A stretch of 10,823 bases of DNA from Allomyces macrogynus ATCC 38327 (taxonomy: Eukaryota; Blastocladiomycota; Blastocladiomycetes; Blastocladiales; Blastocladiaceae), in assembly GCA_000151295.1 (NCBI GenBank), contig GG745360.1, forward strand, positions 268,451 through 279,273, read 5' to 3'. A program made the position numbers and the translations under genes. This document shows positions 1-8,243 of this stretch, in pieces; position 1 is the first letter of the stretch; every line of letters begins with the position of its first letter. The notes beneath the pieces were generated by a model. The model was not told the DNA's origin, did not search any database, and was given only the letters and a program-made list of their open reading frames with translations.

Positions 1-1
1 C

Positions 2-1098
2 ACGGACCCCGAGATTGAAGCCAAGTACAACCTTCTTCACGAGGGCGAACTGCCTGTGACCCTCTCCATCTTCAAGTTCGTCCCTCTGCCCCTCCTTTTT
101 CGACCCATCCACCTTCTCACCCTCGTCCCTTTCCACCCCATAGAAAATCGCACCGCCGCCGGCACCGCGTCGAAGTCATCCACTCGATCGGCAACTGCGT
201 CTACCTGTGCACGACCGCCCTCTCGCCGCAACCCCCCACCACCTCCTCACCTGTCAAGGACAAGCGCGACGATCCGAGCGACCTCGTGACGCTCGCGTGG
301 GTCCTGGCTCCCGTATCCACCGACACAACACACACCGACGTGTGCCTGCTCGCGTACGGCGACGCTGACGCGGCGCATGGCGCGAAACCCGCCGCCGTGC
401 TCAAAGAGTGCCGCAAGTCGGCGGGGCTCGCGGGCGTGCTCGCCAAGTACATTCGGAAACACGCGGCCAAACTCAACTTGACCGACGCGGCGGCGCCTGA
501 GGACCCGGTGAGCCCGACCGTCGCGACTGCGCGACCGATGACCTGGGCGGTCCCCGTCGAGGACGACGAGACGACCGCGGGCCCTCCAGTCCATGACGAC
601 GACCTCGCGGCGTTCCCGCTCGTGCACCGGCTGCTGATGCACCACCAGCACGACGGTGCCTACGCGCCACACACACTAGCTGCACCTGGCGCCGCGTCCG
701 CGCCCACCTCGCCACCACGGATGAAACGCGCCGCTGCCGCAGCCGACGCACGAACCGACGCGGCCACGCCGGCGCGCATTCTCTCGATCGCTCGCAACCG
801 CAACGAATCGCTGTCGTCAAACAGACTGTTGGTGCGTGTGACGCGGTCCTACTCGGACTCGCTGATCCAGTACCCGATGCCGCCACCGGCGCCCACGGCG
901 GCCGCGCGCGCGCAGCAGCATCTGCAGTCGCACGAGGAAGTGCCGGTGGGTGGTGATAGCGATGACGAGGCGAAGCGCGCGCACCACGAGCACCAGCAGG
1001 CGGCGTTAAAGAGTTTGGGCACGTTGGATCCGCGCGTAGTCGCGATTGCCCTGGCAACGGCGTTGATGGCGGTACGGTATGGGCTGGTGGGGGCCTGA
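2..1098 (+). CDS. 3' part of an unrecognised gene; product with C-terminal hydrophobic anchor
   Basis: Partial at the 5' end. Exon A is 2-75 and exon B is 144-1098, joined over a 68-nt intron (donor GTTCGT at 76, CTCAC branch-like site at 116-120, acceptor ATAG ending at 143). The join stays in frame and gives 342 visible residues. The first 130 residues look folded: LPVTLSIFK, then VEVIHSIGNCVYLCTTAL, then a TDVCLLAYGD segment and an AGLAGVLAKYIRKHA helix. The alternation of strands and a closing helix is reminiscent of a START-type lipid-binding fold, but that is only an impression. The middle (about residues 130-290) is Ala/Pro/His-rich and probably disordered. The last 25 residues contain RVVAIALATALMAVRYGLVG, a plausible single membrane span, so the protein could be tail-anchored. 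Codons are strongly GC-rich. Function unknown. Confidence 0.6.
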
Positions 1099-1162
1099 CA
1101 CCGACCATCTTGCCGATGTGTTGTTTGATGTTTGCGGTTGTGTCTGTTGTTGTCGTTGCTGT

Positions 1163-1204
<42 letters not shown>

Positions 1205-1435
1205 CCGGTGTGATGTTTCGGTTTTGTTTTTGCGTTGCGTGCCCCCCGAGTTGGCTCAGAGATGGGGGGCGACGCGTGTTGCCCAAGTGTGAAGAAGCGC
1301 GCGTGTGCCTTGGTGAATATTTGACTGCCAAAGATTGAAAGAGAATGAATGGAATGCAAAAACGTTGGGAACTCGATGCAGTGCTATTTGGTTGAAATAC
1401 AGTGCCGTGGTCATGCCAGTCCTTCCCACCACTGG
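1099..1435. other. Convergent intergenic region
   Basis: This 337-nt stretch lies between the stop codons of two converging genes, so it holds both 3' UTRs. The plus strand is T/G-rich right after the first gene (1113-1164), then comes a 40-T run. I see no AATAAA on either strand, no hairpin terminator and no convincing open frame. Short open frames crossing the T run only read phenylalanine or lysine tracts. Confidence 0.6.
1165..1204. repeat. Homopolymer run of 40 T (A on the minus strand)
   Basis: Positions 1165-1204 are an uninterrupted run of T. It is preceded by a T/G-rich tract containing repeated TTG/TGT steps (about 1113-1164). A mononucleotide run of this length is unusual in an otherwise GC-rich sequence and sits exactly between two convergent genes. 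The true length may differ, because such runs are prone to sequencing and replication slippage. Confidence 0.95.
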
Positions 1436-3903
1436 TCACGCGTTCTCCCTCCGCTCCATCGACACGCACGAACTGTACGTGTCCCCCAAATCCTCGTCAC
1501 TCTGCACCACCGGCGTGTCGTCAACGGCGCGCGTCGCCGCGATGCGGTGCGTGACCTCGTGGCCCAAATCGGCGCCGGTGCGCACCGAGACGGTGCCCAT
1601 CGACGTCATGGCGGCTGCCGTATACGCTGAGTGCGCGACGACCGCCGGCGCCTGTCCACCGACAAGACTCGACGTGCTCGACGTGGAACTCGTGGTCCCG
1701 TCGCTCTCGTCGTCATCGTCGTCGTCTGCATCTGCACCGCGCGTCGGCATGGGCGCGGCCACGGGCACGACGCGCGCGCCACCCATTCCCATCACGGGCA
1801 CTTCCAAGAACTGCGCCTGTGCATTGAACGGCAACCCAAACGCCGACATGTGCGGCGGCGGCGGGATCGACCCCGACTCGTTGGCGTTAGCCTGGTTCCA
1901 GATGGACCGCATGGTCCCGTAGGCCGGCGGGAACTGCGAGGGCGTGGGCAGGCGCGCGAGCGACATGCCCGAAGCGTCGGCGCGGAACATGGACGGTTGC
2001 GAGAGGTTTGGGTTCATGCGCATGAGCGTGTTCTTTTGCGTGAAGTCGCGCACGCGGTCGGCGACAATGTGCGAGATCGAGCGTTCCATGTCCGGGTACG
2101 ACTTGAGGACCTGTAGCAGGGCCGTGCGCGTCAGGACAAACACGTGGCATTCGGAGATGGAAATGATGTTGGCGGTGCGCGGGCGGTTGGTGAAGAGGGC
2201 GAGCTCACCTATGGTCCGGCGCGGTGTAAGTGAGATGTCGGCGAATGTGGGCCAAAGGAAAGAGGGGCAGGACGAACCAAAGAAGGCACCGTCAATGAGG
2301 TCAGCCCACACGCGCGACAAATCGTCGCTCACGACCTGAGCGTGGCCGCGGTTGATGCAATACCTGGAATACGGCATCAAATTAGTCAGAAGAGTGCGAT
2401 GAACGGGTCCCAGCAATCACGGCGCGGAATGTGAGCTCGTCGCACATTTCGTTTCCGTGGTCGCCACGTCGAATGATAAACTCGCCCGGGACAAAGACGA
2501 CTTCCTCCATGCGCACGGCCACCATGCGCAGGAATCCGTCGTCGGCGCCTGGTCACAGTGGAGAAGCGTGAGAAGGGTCGTCGAGAAAGCAAATTACGAT
2601 GTTCGAAATTGCTGTACCGTTGAACAACGGAATCTTCATCGAGAGACGTCCGATGTCAGTCATGTCCACCCACCACGGACACAAAAGCGCACGAACCTTG
2701 CGCAAAATCTCGCCGCACGTCTTGAAGGCAATTTCGGTGCGCAAGCACTGCGGCAAGTCGTCAAAGTGGCCCTTGACGCGCTTGCCCTTATGCAATTTCC
2801 AAATAGCCTGGTAGTACTCGAGCACGCGCTGCTGCGACTCTTCGGGCAGGCCGTGGTCGTGCATGAAGTTGATGATCGACCGCACGTGCTGTTCGACGTG
2901 CGTCTTGGCCTCGAGCTTGTTGGTGAGCACCGAGACAACGAGCGCGAGATAAATGCCAATGATCATGGCGCCGAGGCCGTTGTAGATGAGCGACAAAACG
3001 ATTTCGTAGACGTTGCTCGACTTGAAGATGCCGTAGCCCGGCATGGTCACGGCTATCGAGAGCGAGAAGCGGTGAGCATTGAGTGGCAGCGGAACAAGAC
3101 ACATCTGGGCCACCAAACCGACCGTTCATGACAAATGCAAACAGGTAGACGTAACGCGCATACGGTGCGCGGTTATACTGCTCGGCCATCAAGTTCTCGT
3201 GCGCCATGGTATTGGCCCAAATAGTGGACTCTCGAATCGTGATTTGCACCATCCACCAGATGCACCCAAGCCAGTGGAAGATCATGAAGACGGCCAAAAA
3301 GACGAGCAGCATGGTCCCCTTTTTCGACGACTCGACCGACATTTCACGCTCCTGCACGATATCATACCAGCGGTATGCCTGGATAATGTGCAAAAGCCGG
3401 ATCTGATCGGCCGTGACCGGGTCAACCAAGGCCTGCAAAATGTACTCAAACGGGAAGAATCCGACGAGATCAATCGCGAACCGGCCGCGCAAGTAGTGCC
3501 GGCGCACCATAGCTCGGTCGGTCACGAGCTTGCCCAGATCGTCGTGGTAGGCAACGTGGAAGTGCAGCAGCAGGTCGAGCGAGTAGATTATAATCAGGCA
3601 CGCGTCAAAGACCGTGTCGTAGGGCGACTCGAAAATGGACGCGCGGAACGCGACTTCCATGGGCACGACAATGAGCTGCGCAATCGTGGCCGAGAGCACA
3701 AAGTAGCGCTGGAAGCGGTAGACATGCGAGTCGGGGTGGATAATGGGGAGCTTGTTGAGCGCAGCGAGCACGGCACGCCATGGCGAACTTGGAGCAGGAT
3801 CAGCAGCCGGTGGTGCGAGCCCATTTGGAGAGTTTGCAGAAACGGAGCGACCGGCAGGAGCAGGAGAAGGGGCCGAGTGGGCCGCAGTTGGGGTCGTGGC
3901 CAT
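1436..3903 (-). CDS. Cyclic-nucleotide-gated/HCN-type ion channel
   Basis: Five exons on the minus strand: 3903-3123, 3052-2618, 2548-2446, 2363-2278, 2208-1436; all joins keep frame and give 725 residues. Role: tetrameric cation channel of the plasma or ciliary membrane opened by cGMP or cAMP. Seen: S1 about 64-86, S2 97-119, S3 140-158 (F-x-I-D then a Pro, as in CNG/EAG/HCN channels), a poorly charged S4 163-184, S5 196-222, pore helix and filter 251-268 (YLFAFVMNAVTMPGYG), S6 276-304, C-linker 305-400 (helices with HDHGLPEESQQRVLEYY), cyclic-nucleotide-binding domain 401-525. The binding cassette is FFGELALFTNRPRTANI (467-483) with the phosphate-binding Arg479 followed by Thr480. The C-terminal 200 residues are disordered and include a run of acidic residues followed by Ser/Thr. 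The start is the only ATG upstream of S1. Zoosporic fungi use such a channel with a rhodopsin-guanylyl cyclase in phototaxis; orthology here is inference. Confidence 0.9.
2209..2277 (-). other. Stop-free, frame-neutral intron (channel intron 4)
   Basis: On the minus strand, donor GTTCGT starts at 2277 and acceptor CATAG ends at 2209, with an ATCTCAC branch-like site inside. The intron is 69 nt, a multiple of three, and has no in-frame stop, so an unspliced message stays open. Removal restores the family motif FFGELALF; retention puts 23 extra codons between FFG and GEL, inside the cyclic-nucleotide binding cassette. Its donor has the same first six bases (GTTCGT) as the intron of the first gene in the window. 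Confidence 0.85.
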
Positions 3904-4273
3904 GATAGAAGCGTCACGGCACAGCGGGTACGGCGCTTGGAGTTGGCTGGGTGGTCGCGGCGACGCCAAATACCGGACACGGCTGAAGAACAGTTGCGGG
4001 CAGTTGAGCGTGAAGATCTTGGCCCAATCGTCGTGATGGTTGGCGGCCGGGTTCGAATGGTGACAACTTTGCCGTGGGTGATCGCAACGAACCAACCATC
4101 GAACTGGTTATGGCCGTGTGCCTGTCACGCAGGCATCCACCGCACGCTGATCTGCAAGCGGCAAGCAAATCATTTGCTTCAATCCTTGCGTTCGCTCGAG
4201 CTCGCTCGAACATCGGTTCGACATTGATTGCCGTGCCCGCGCGCTGTCGCGACTGCCTGCACCTCACCCGATT
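3904..4273. promoter_or_regulatory. Divergent promoter region between the channel and ATP11 genes
   Basis: This 370-nt stretch separates the two divergent start codons and must hold both 5' UTRs and promoters. I see no TATA box. It contains a perfect 17-nt palindrome (4163-4179) and a CTCG/CGAG-rich stretch (about 4188-4212). The minus-strand frame of the channel stays open upstream to about 4095, but has no ATG there. Confidence 0.55.
4163..4179. promoter_or_regulatory. Perfect palindrome, candidate regulatory site
   Basis: AAGCAAAT, a central C, then ATTTGCTT: two 8-nt arms with perfect dyad symmetry. It is an AT-rich island inside GC-rich DNA, about 95 nt upstream of the ATP11 start and 260 nt upstream of the channel start. 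Binding of a dimeric factor is inference only. Confidence 0.4.
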
Positions 4274-5538
4274 ATGGACCCACGCCGAAGCACCGTGCCC
4301 AACTCGAACCTGTCCTCGATGCTACGCCCGACCTCGTTTGCCGCCCGCACCTCGCTGCGCACCATTGCCGCGCGCAGCGCCGTCTCGCTCAGCGGCATTG
4401 GCGTTGCGCCGCCGCCCTCCATGATGAGACGCCCTTACTCGGGTATGCCGGGGAGCACGCTCAGCCGTGGCATTGCGATTAAGATCTGATGGCAAACCCC
4501 CATGCCAGTGCCGTCTGTTGATTACGACAATAAGTATGCCGACAAGCTATTGAAAAAGGCCCAGGCGTACGTCGTATTGTTCTGTAGGCGTTGGCGGCAC
4601 GAGCCTACTTTCGACTGATCGCAGGGTACGGGTTCAATAGCGAAGGCTTCAAGTCGGTCGATGAAATGAAGGCCGCTTACAAGAAGCGCGCCGACGACGA
4701 GGTGGCCAGGAAGCGTGCGGAGGAGGACGCGGCGCAAAAGGTCAAGGACGAGAAGCTCGCCAAGACGATTGCGACCGACACGCTGCCATCGCACGTCAAG
4801 GTGCGGTTCGTCTTCTTTTCTCGCTGTTTTCGCGGAGATTCGACGTTGTTATCTCACCATTTGTCAAACTAGAAACTCGGCGACCTTGTCCACCTCGACA
4901 AGCTGCAAACCGAGTCGCCAGAGGTGATTGAGAAGCTGTGGGTCGGGTTCCACTCGAACAAGGACGCGGTCAGTGCCGTGATCCCGCGCGACATGTATCT
5001 GCAGCTGCACGGCCGCGCCAAGCAATACCCGCAGGTTTGTTATTTGTTGGGTTCACGCGAGAACGAGAAATGACCCGAACGCATCACTGACCTACCCCCG
5101 CTCTCGATCCTTCCATAGTTTGTCCTGCCTGTCTTCCACGGCGACGGCGCCGAGACCTTCCTGCTGCAGCACTCGGGCCACCAGACCTTTTTCACGTCGA
5201 TGCTCTCCTACCAGACGCACGGCGCCGAGGCGCCCGTGCTCTTCACGCTCACCTACTACAAGGACCTGATGGACGACAAGGGCATTGTGCTCGTGCGCGG
5301 CGAGGTTGATCTCGACAAACTGTCCATGGACAGCGCGCGCAAGCTCACCGAGGGCATGCGCAACTTCTACCTCGACCAAGAGTTTGTGCTCGTCGAGCAA
5401 ATGTACCAGGACCCGAAAAAGTTTGATTTCAGCGACGTCATGGCCGTGGCACGCGCGCGCGCGCAGGCGCAGGCTGATCAGGCCAAGGAGAGCGAGGGTG
5501 CTGGCGAGGGCAAGAGTGCCGCATCGGCAAGTGGATGA
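4274..5538 (+). CDS. ATP11: F1-ATPase assembly chaperone Atp11 (ATPAF1 family), mitochondrial
   Basis: Five exons: 4274-4442, 4509-4566, 4641-4800, 4873-5034, 5119-5538, giving 322 residues; introns are 66, 74, 72 and 84 nt. Role in the family: binds free F1 beta subunits in the mitochondrial matrix and keeps them from aggregating until the alpha3-beta3 hexamer forms. Seen: residues 1-56 are rich in Arg, Ser and Ala without acidic residues after Asp2, ending MMRRPYS, a typical matrix-targeting leader. Residues 60-130 are a charged helix region (KYADKLLKKAQAEGFKSV, DEMKAAYKK). The conserved core follows: LWVGFHSNKDAVSAVIP, FVLPVFHGDGAETFLLQH, then DDKGIVLVRGEVD near the end of the fold. The C-terminus is a low-complexity Ala/Gln/Glu/Gly/Ser tail. 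The start is the only ATG that gives a leader in frame. Intron 2 is assigned to the acceptor ending at 4640, because only that join keeps frame and gives the family-like KAQAEGF. Confidence 0.92.
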
Positions 5539-5686
5539 ACGGAGAGAATGGAGTATTGTTTCGTAGGATAGAGAAATATGGATGGTTCTTGCATCAGAAA
5601 GCGTCGAGAAAGCCTATCTCTTGGGTCTGGTCAAATACTTGAGCATGTGCTGTTTGATTGCACAAAACAATCACGCTGCAGCCAAC

Positions 5687-5692
5687 AATAAA
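5687..5692 (+). terminator. Candidate polyadenylation signal for ATP11
   Basis: AATAAA 149 nt after the ATP11 stop codon, in a locally AT-richer stretch. A second AATAAA lies at 5821-5826. The spacing suits a 3' UTR; nothing else in the sequence proves use. Confidence 0.35.
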
Positions 5693-5727
5693 TATCAAGC
5701 GGGACGATCTCTTCGTCCTGCTGATAA

Positions 5728-5964
5728 CATCTGTCTGCCAACAATTGCATTTACGTCGAAACTAACGCGCAAATCAACGTCGAGGAAACACTTCTTGCGC
5801 TAATCGCGCTCGGAATGAGTAATAAAATTGAAGACTGCCATCATCATCGCATGCGAACCATCTTCCCAGAAGACGTCTCGCACGGCAAGCGACAGATGAT
5901 TGCGCACACCACTGATGTGCGGATGCAGTATGGCATACGGCGTCCCAAGTGCTTTCTGCAGTAA
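5728..5964 (+). CDS. Small open frame, doubtful, possibly a gene remnant
   Basis: A frame open for 78 codons ending in TAA at 5962. The only ATG giving a sizeable product is at 5815 (49 residues). Text such as EETLLALIALGMSNKIED followed by FPEDVSHGKRQMIAHTTDV has a protein-like mix of residues and is not simple repeat. I recognise no family. The opposite strand is also open here (5988-5800, 62 codons), so the openness may be chance. Lying just upstream of the decayed LRR gene, it could be a remnant of an older gene. Confidence 0.2.
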   Translation, partial: HLSANNCIYVETNAQINVEETLLALIALGMSNKIEDCHHHRMRTIFPEDVSHGKRQMIAHTTDVRMQYGIRRPKCFLQ

Positions 5965-6009
5965 CCGGGATTTCTGCCGCGTCCTCACGCTCTCAGGCCC
6001 GCGCTTACC

Positions 6010-7138
6010 CTGAGATCAAATCACGCTGACGCCGTCGCTCGTCAAGCTTTGTCTCGTTTCTATTGACGAACATTAGATGAAGATGCTGCATTCTCGTTCT
6101 ATGAGCGCCTGCCGCAGAACCTCACCAAGCTGGCCCTGATCCAATGAGCTGGCCCCGATCGCCTCGCGGGACTCGGTCAAAAGTTATTTTGGCGCGCTCG
6201 GCCGGTTGATTGTGTGTGCTCCGACGACGCTTCTTGCACTTGAACTCGGCAAGTGGGCCATTGACGAGATGCCCAAAACGCCGCTCGCCAACTATATATC
6301 GACACTCACGCAGTTGACCTCATTCAAGTTAACGTGCAATAGCATGGCGGGAATGGGCTTGGTTTTTGCAGTGCTACCACGGCCGCAAGTTGGCATTTGA
6401 TGTCGACAATGCCCTTGCCATCCCCGAGCTCGTGCGCTGCTTCCCAAAGACCGTCGAATCGCCGGCGTTCCAAATGACGGGTCTCTTCGACGAAACCAGT
6501 TCCGATGCCATTGTTGCTGGACTTCCCGTGGCCACGCGCGATCTCACCGTCAAACTGGACGCTTCGGGAGCGACAACGTGCAAGAAACTGCCGCTCGCAC
6601 CAACTCTCCGAACGCTGCTCGTCATGACTGGCTGAGGCTCAGGTAGAGATGAGCTTGCTAACGTGCTGAAGCGGCTCCCACGCACCTTCAGTGCGCTCAA
6701 GTGGACCATGGGGGGTACACCAGCGGTCGCGACGTTTGCGCAACATCTGCCCCCACATATTGTCGTTGCAGCTCGAAGAGTGTGGTCTGCAATGCGCCGA
6801 CCTGGATGCGCTTTCGGGCCACTGGCTGCTGTCATTGTGGTCTCTCAATTTCACAATTCCTTGACAGGCGCTGGCCCAGTCGGTCTACCGCTCAAGCTGC
6901 AGACGCTGCGCAATTACAGCTGGTGCACTGGAGAGTACGTGGCGTGGGTTCGCGTCCCGCCAACACTTCGAGTGCTTGATTTGTCTACTATCCGTGATGC
7001 TCGGGCATGATGCAGGTGCACGTGGCGACGACGGGCACATCCAAGGACGCCAAGGCGCGTTTGGCGACCAAGTACATTGTCGTTGAGCGCGGGCTTAGGC
7101 TCGCAAGCCCGTGGGAGGTCGATTACAAACATTCTTGA
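6010..7138 (+). pseudogene. Decayed leucine-rich-repeat protein gene (probably F-box/LRR family)
   Basis: Leucine-rich-repeat text runs through all three forward frames in turn. Pieces in order: LTPSLVKLCLVSI (stop TAG at 6074); LPQNLTKLALIQ (stop TGA at 6145); APTTLLALELGKWAIDEMP and LTQLTSFKLTCNSM (open to 6400); a frame from 6366 with LPLAPTLRTLLVMTG (stop TGA at 6633); LPRTFSALKW; PHILSLQLEECGLQCADL in another frame (6757-6853); LPLKLQTL and VPPTLRVLDLS (6870-7010); and a last piece with KYIVVERGLRLASPWEV (stop TGA at 7136). The recurring LPxxLxxLxL spacing of 20-30 residues is that of fungal LRR proteins. No F-box is seen at its 5' end, so the start is missing or unrecognisable. A few frame changes could hide introns, but most lack a GT-AG pair of the 66-84 nt size used here. 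Confidence 0.75.
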
Positions 7139-7316
7139 TGTGATTTGTGACAGCTGTGTGCTCCGTGCATTTTGTGTCGCTCTGCTGTTGTTTGTATTTC
7201 GAAGGAATATGGATGATTTTGCCCTTTTTCGCCACAAGCTGCGAGCTTCAAGCACGACATGATTCGCATGGGCCTTGAACAGCTGCTGATCGGCCAGCGT
7301 GCGCCTTGCAGCTGCC

Positions 7317-8243
7317 ATGTCACCATCCAACTGCTCGCATTCGGCCCAGGGCGTTGGTCGTGCACTCGACTCGTTTCCGCCTGATGTTCTGCTCGAGCTC
7401 GCTCAATATTTGGACCAGCCCTCGACCATCCGCCTCGCTCAAGCAAGCCAGTCGTGCTTCCAAACGCTGAACCCGCAAGTCTATTCCGAAGTTGCACCAA
7501 GCTCAATCAAGAATCTGATTTCTGTCGCAGAGACCCTTGCCAGTGATATTGGACTCGACCCATCATGGTATTTTACGGCCGTTTCGACGTCGGCGCGCGT
7601 CAAGAGGAATCCCGACTCGTCCCGCTATATCCTGCACGTTCGGGCGGTGACGCTCGCCAACATTTCACAGCGTTGGGACCTCAAGCACCAGAAATCAATT
7701 CGTCTTGCACTTCGTGCGCTCGTCCATGCGTGCAGTGCGGCGCGCACCGCCGGAATTTCGTGTGTGTCAGACTTCGCGGGCGAATGGGACCTGAATCACG
7801 TCCAAGCCGTGGACGACGATTTCCTATGCGACTTTGCTGAAGCCCTCGGACCGGCTCTGCAAGTGCTCGACCTTGAAGCGTGTCGGCGCGTCTCGGAAGG
7901 CGCGCTGCTGGATCTGATTGAGGAATGCCCGAACGTGGCCGAGTGCCGGCTCGGTCAAGTCACAGAAGTCTCGAACAAGGTGCTTCTTTGCATGGCCAGT
8001 CGGTGGAGAACGTCGCTGCGCATTCTTGACGTGTCGCGCAACCATCGAATTACGCAGCATGGAATCCAGGAACTGGTCCGCACATGCACGCAACTCGTCG
8101 AGGTAGATTGTCGAAATTGCTTTGACGTTGTGTTCCCGGGCGATGAGGACGTCAAGTGGCCCGCGTCGCTGCTACGTGAACGTGGGCTGGTGCTCAAGGT
8201 CGGTCTGATTCGGTGGGAAGATCGTCGATGTGTGCAGCAATAA
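7317..8243 (+). CDS. F-box/LRR protein (SCF ubiquitin-ligase substrate adaptor), apparently intact
   Basis: Uninterrupted 308-residue frame ending in TAA. F-box at about residues 19-62 (ALDSFPPDVLLELAQYL, DQPSTIRLAQASQSCFQTL), the part that binds Skp1. Leucine-rich repeats of the AMN1/cysteine-containing type follow in the second half: LQVLDLEACRRVSEGALLDL, then LRILDVSRNHRITQHGIQEL and LVEVDCRNC. The family role is to present a substrate to an SCF E3 ligase; the substrate is unknown. The start is the ATG at 7317, the first one just upstream of the F-box in this frame. The repeats are few, so the protein is short for the family. No intron is needed, unlike the channel and ATP11. CpG content is normal for the genes here, in contrast to the dead copies that follow. 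Confidence 0.82.
   Translation: MSPSNCSHSAQGVGRALDSFPPDVLLELAQYLDQPSTIRLAQASQSCFQTLNPQVYSEVAPSSIKNLISVAETLASDIGLDPSWYFTAVSTSARVKRNPDSSRYILHVRAVTLANISQRWDLKHQKSIRLALRALVHACSAARTAGISCVSDFAGEWDLNHVQAVDDDFLCDFAEALGPALQVLDLEACRRVSEGALLDLIEECPNVAECRLGQVTEVSNKVLLCMASRWRTSLRILDVSRNHRITQHGIQELVRTCTQLVEVDCRNCFDVVFPGDEDVKWPASLLRERGLVLKVGLIRWEDRRCVQQ

Larger units (their letters stand above)
5539..6009. other. Gene-poor stretch after ATP11
   Basis: This 470-nt region holds the ATP11 3' UTR and two AATAAA hexamers. Base composition is clearly lower in GC than the flanking genes. No RNA gene, repeat or mobile-element end is visible. The only item of interest is the small open frame at 5728-5964. Confidence 0.5.

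Noticed and set aside
201..1108. Long minus-strand frames opposite the first gene
   Set aside because: Arg/His/Pro-rich shadows that arise from GC-rich codons on the plus strand; no motif and no splice support.
1165..1204. A40 on the minus strand as the tail of a retroposed gene copy
   Set aside because: The minus-strand gene upstream of it has four introns with conserved joins, and no target-site duplication is visible, so it is not a processed copy.
3904..4095. N-terminal extension of the channel
   Set aside because: The frame is open but has no ATG upstream of 3903, and its content is not protein-like; treated as 5' UTR.
4591..4872. A separate 93-codon frame reading into GYGFNSEGF as an exon start of ATP11
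   Set aside because: It begins with TTG, and its acceptor at 4624 has the wrong phase for a good donor. The acceptor ending at 4640 gives a proper phase and the family-like KAQAEGF, so 4591-4640 is intron.
5800..5988. 62-codon minus-strand frame
   Set aside because: No family, no neighbouring exon, and it overlaps an equally open plus frame; not enough to call a gene.
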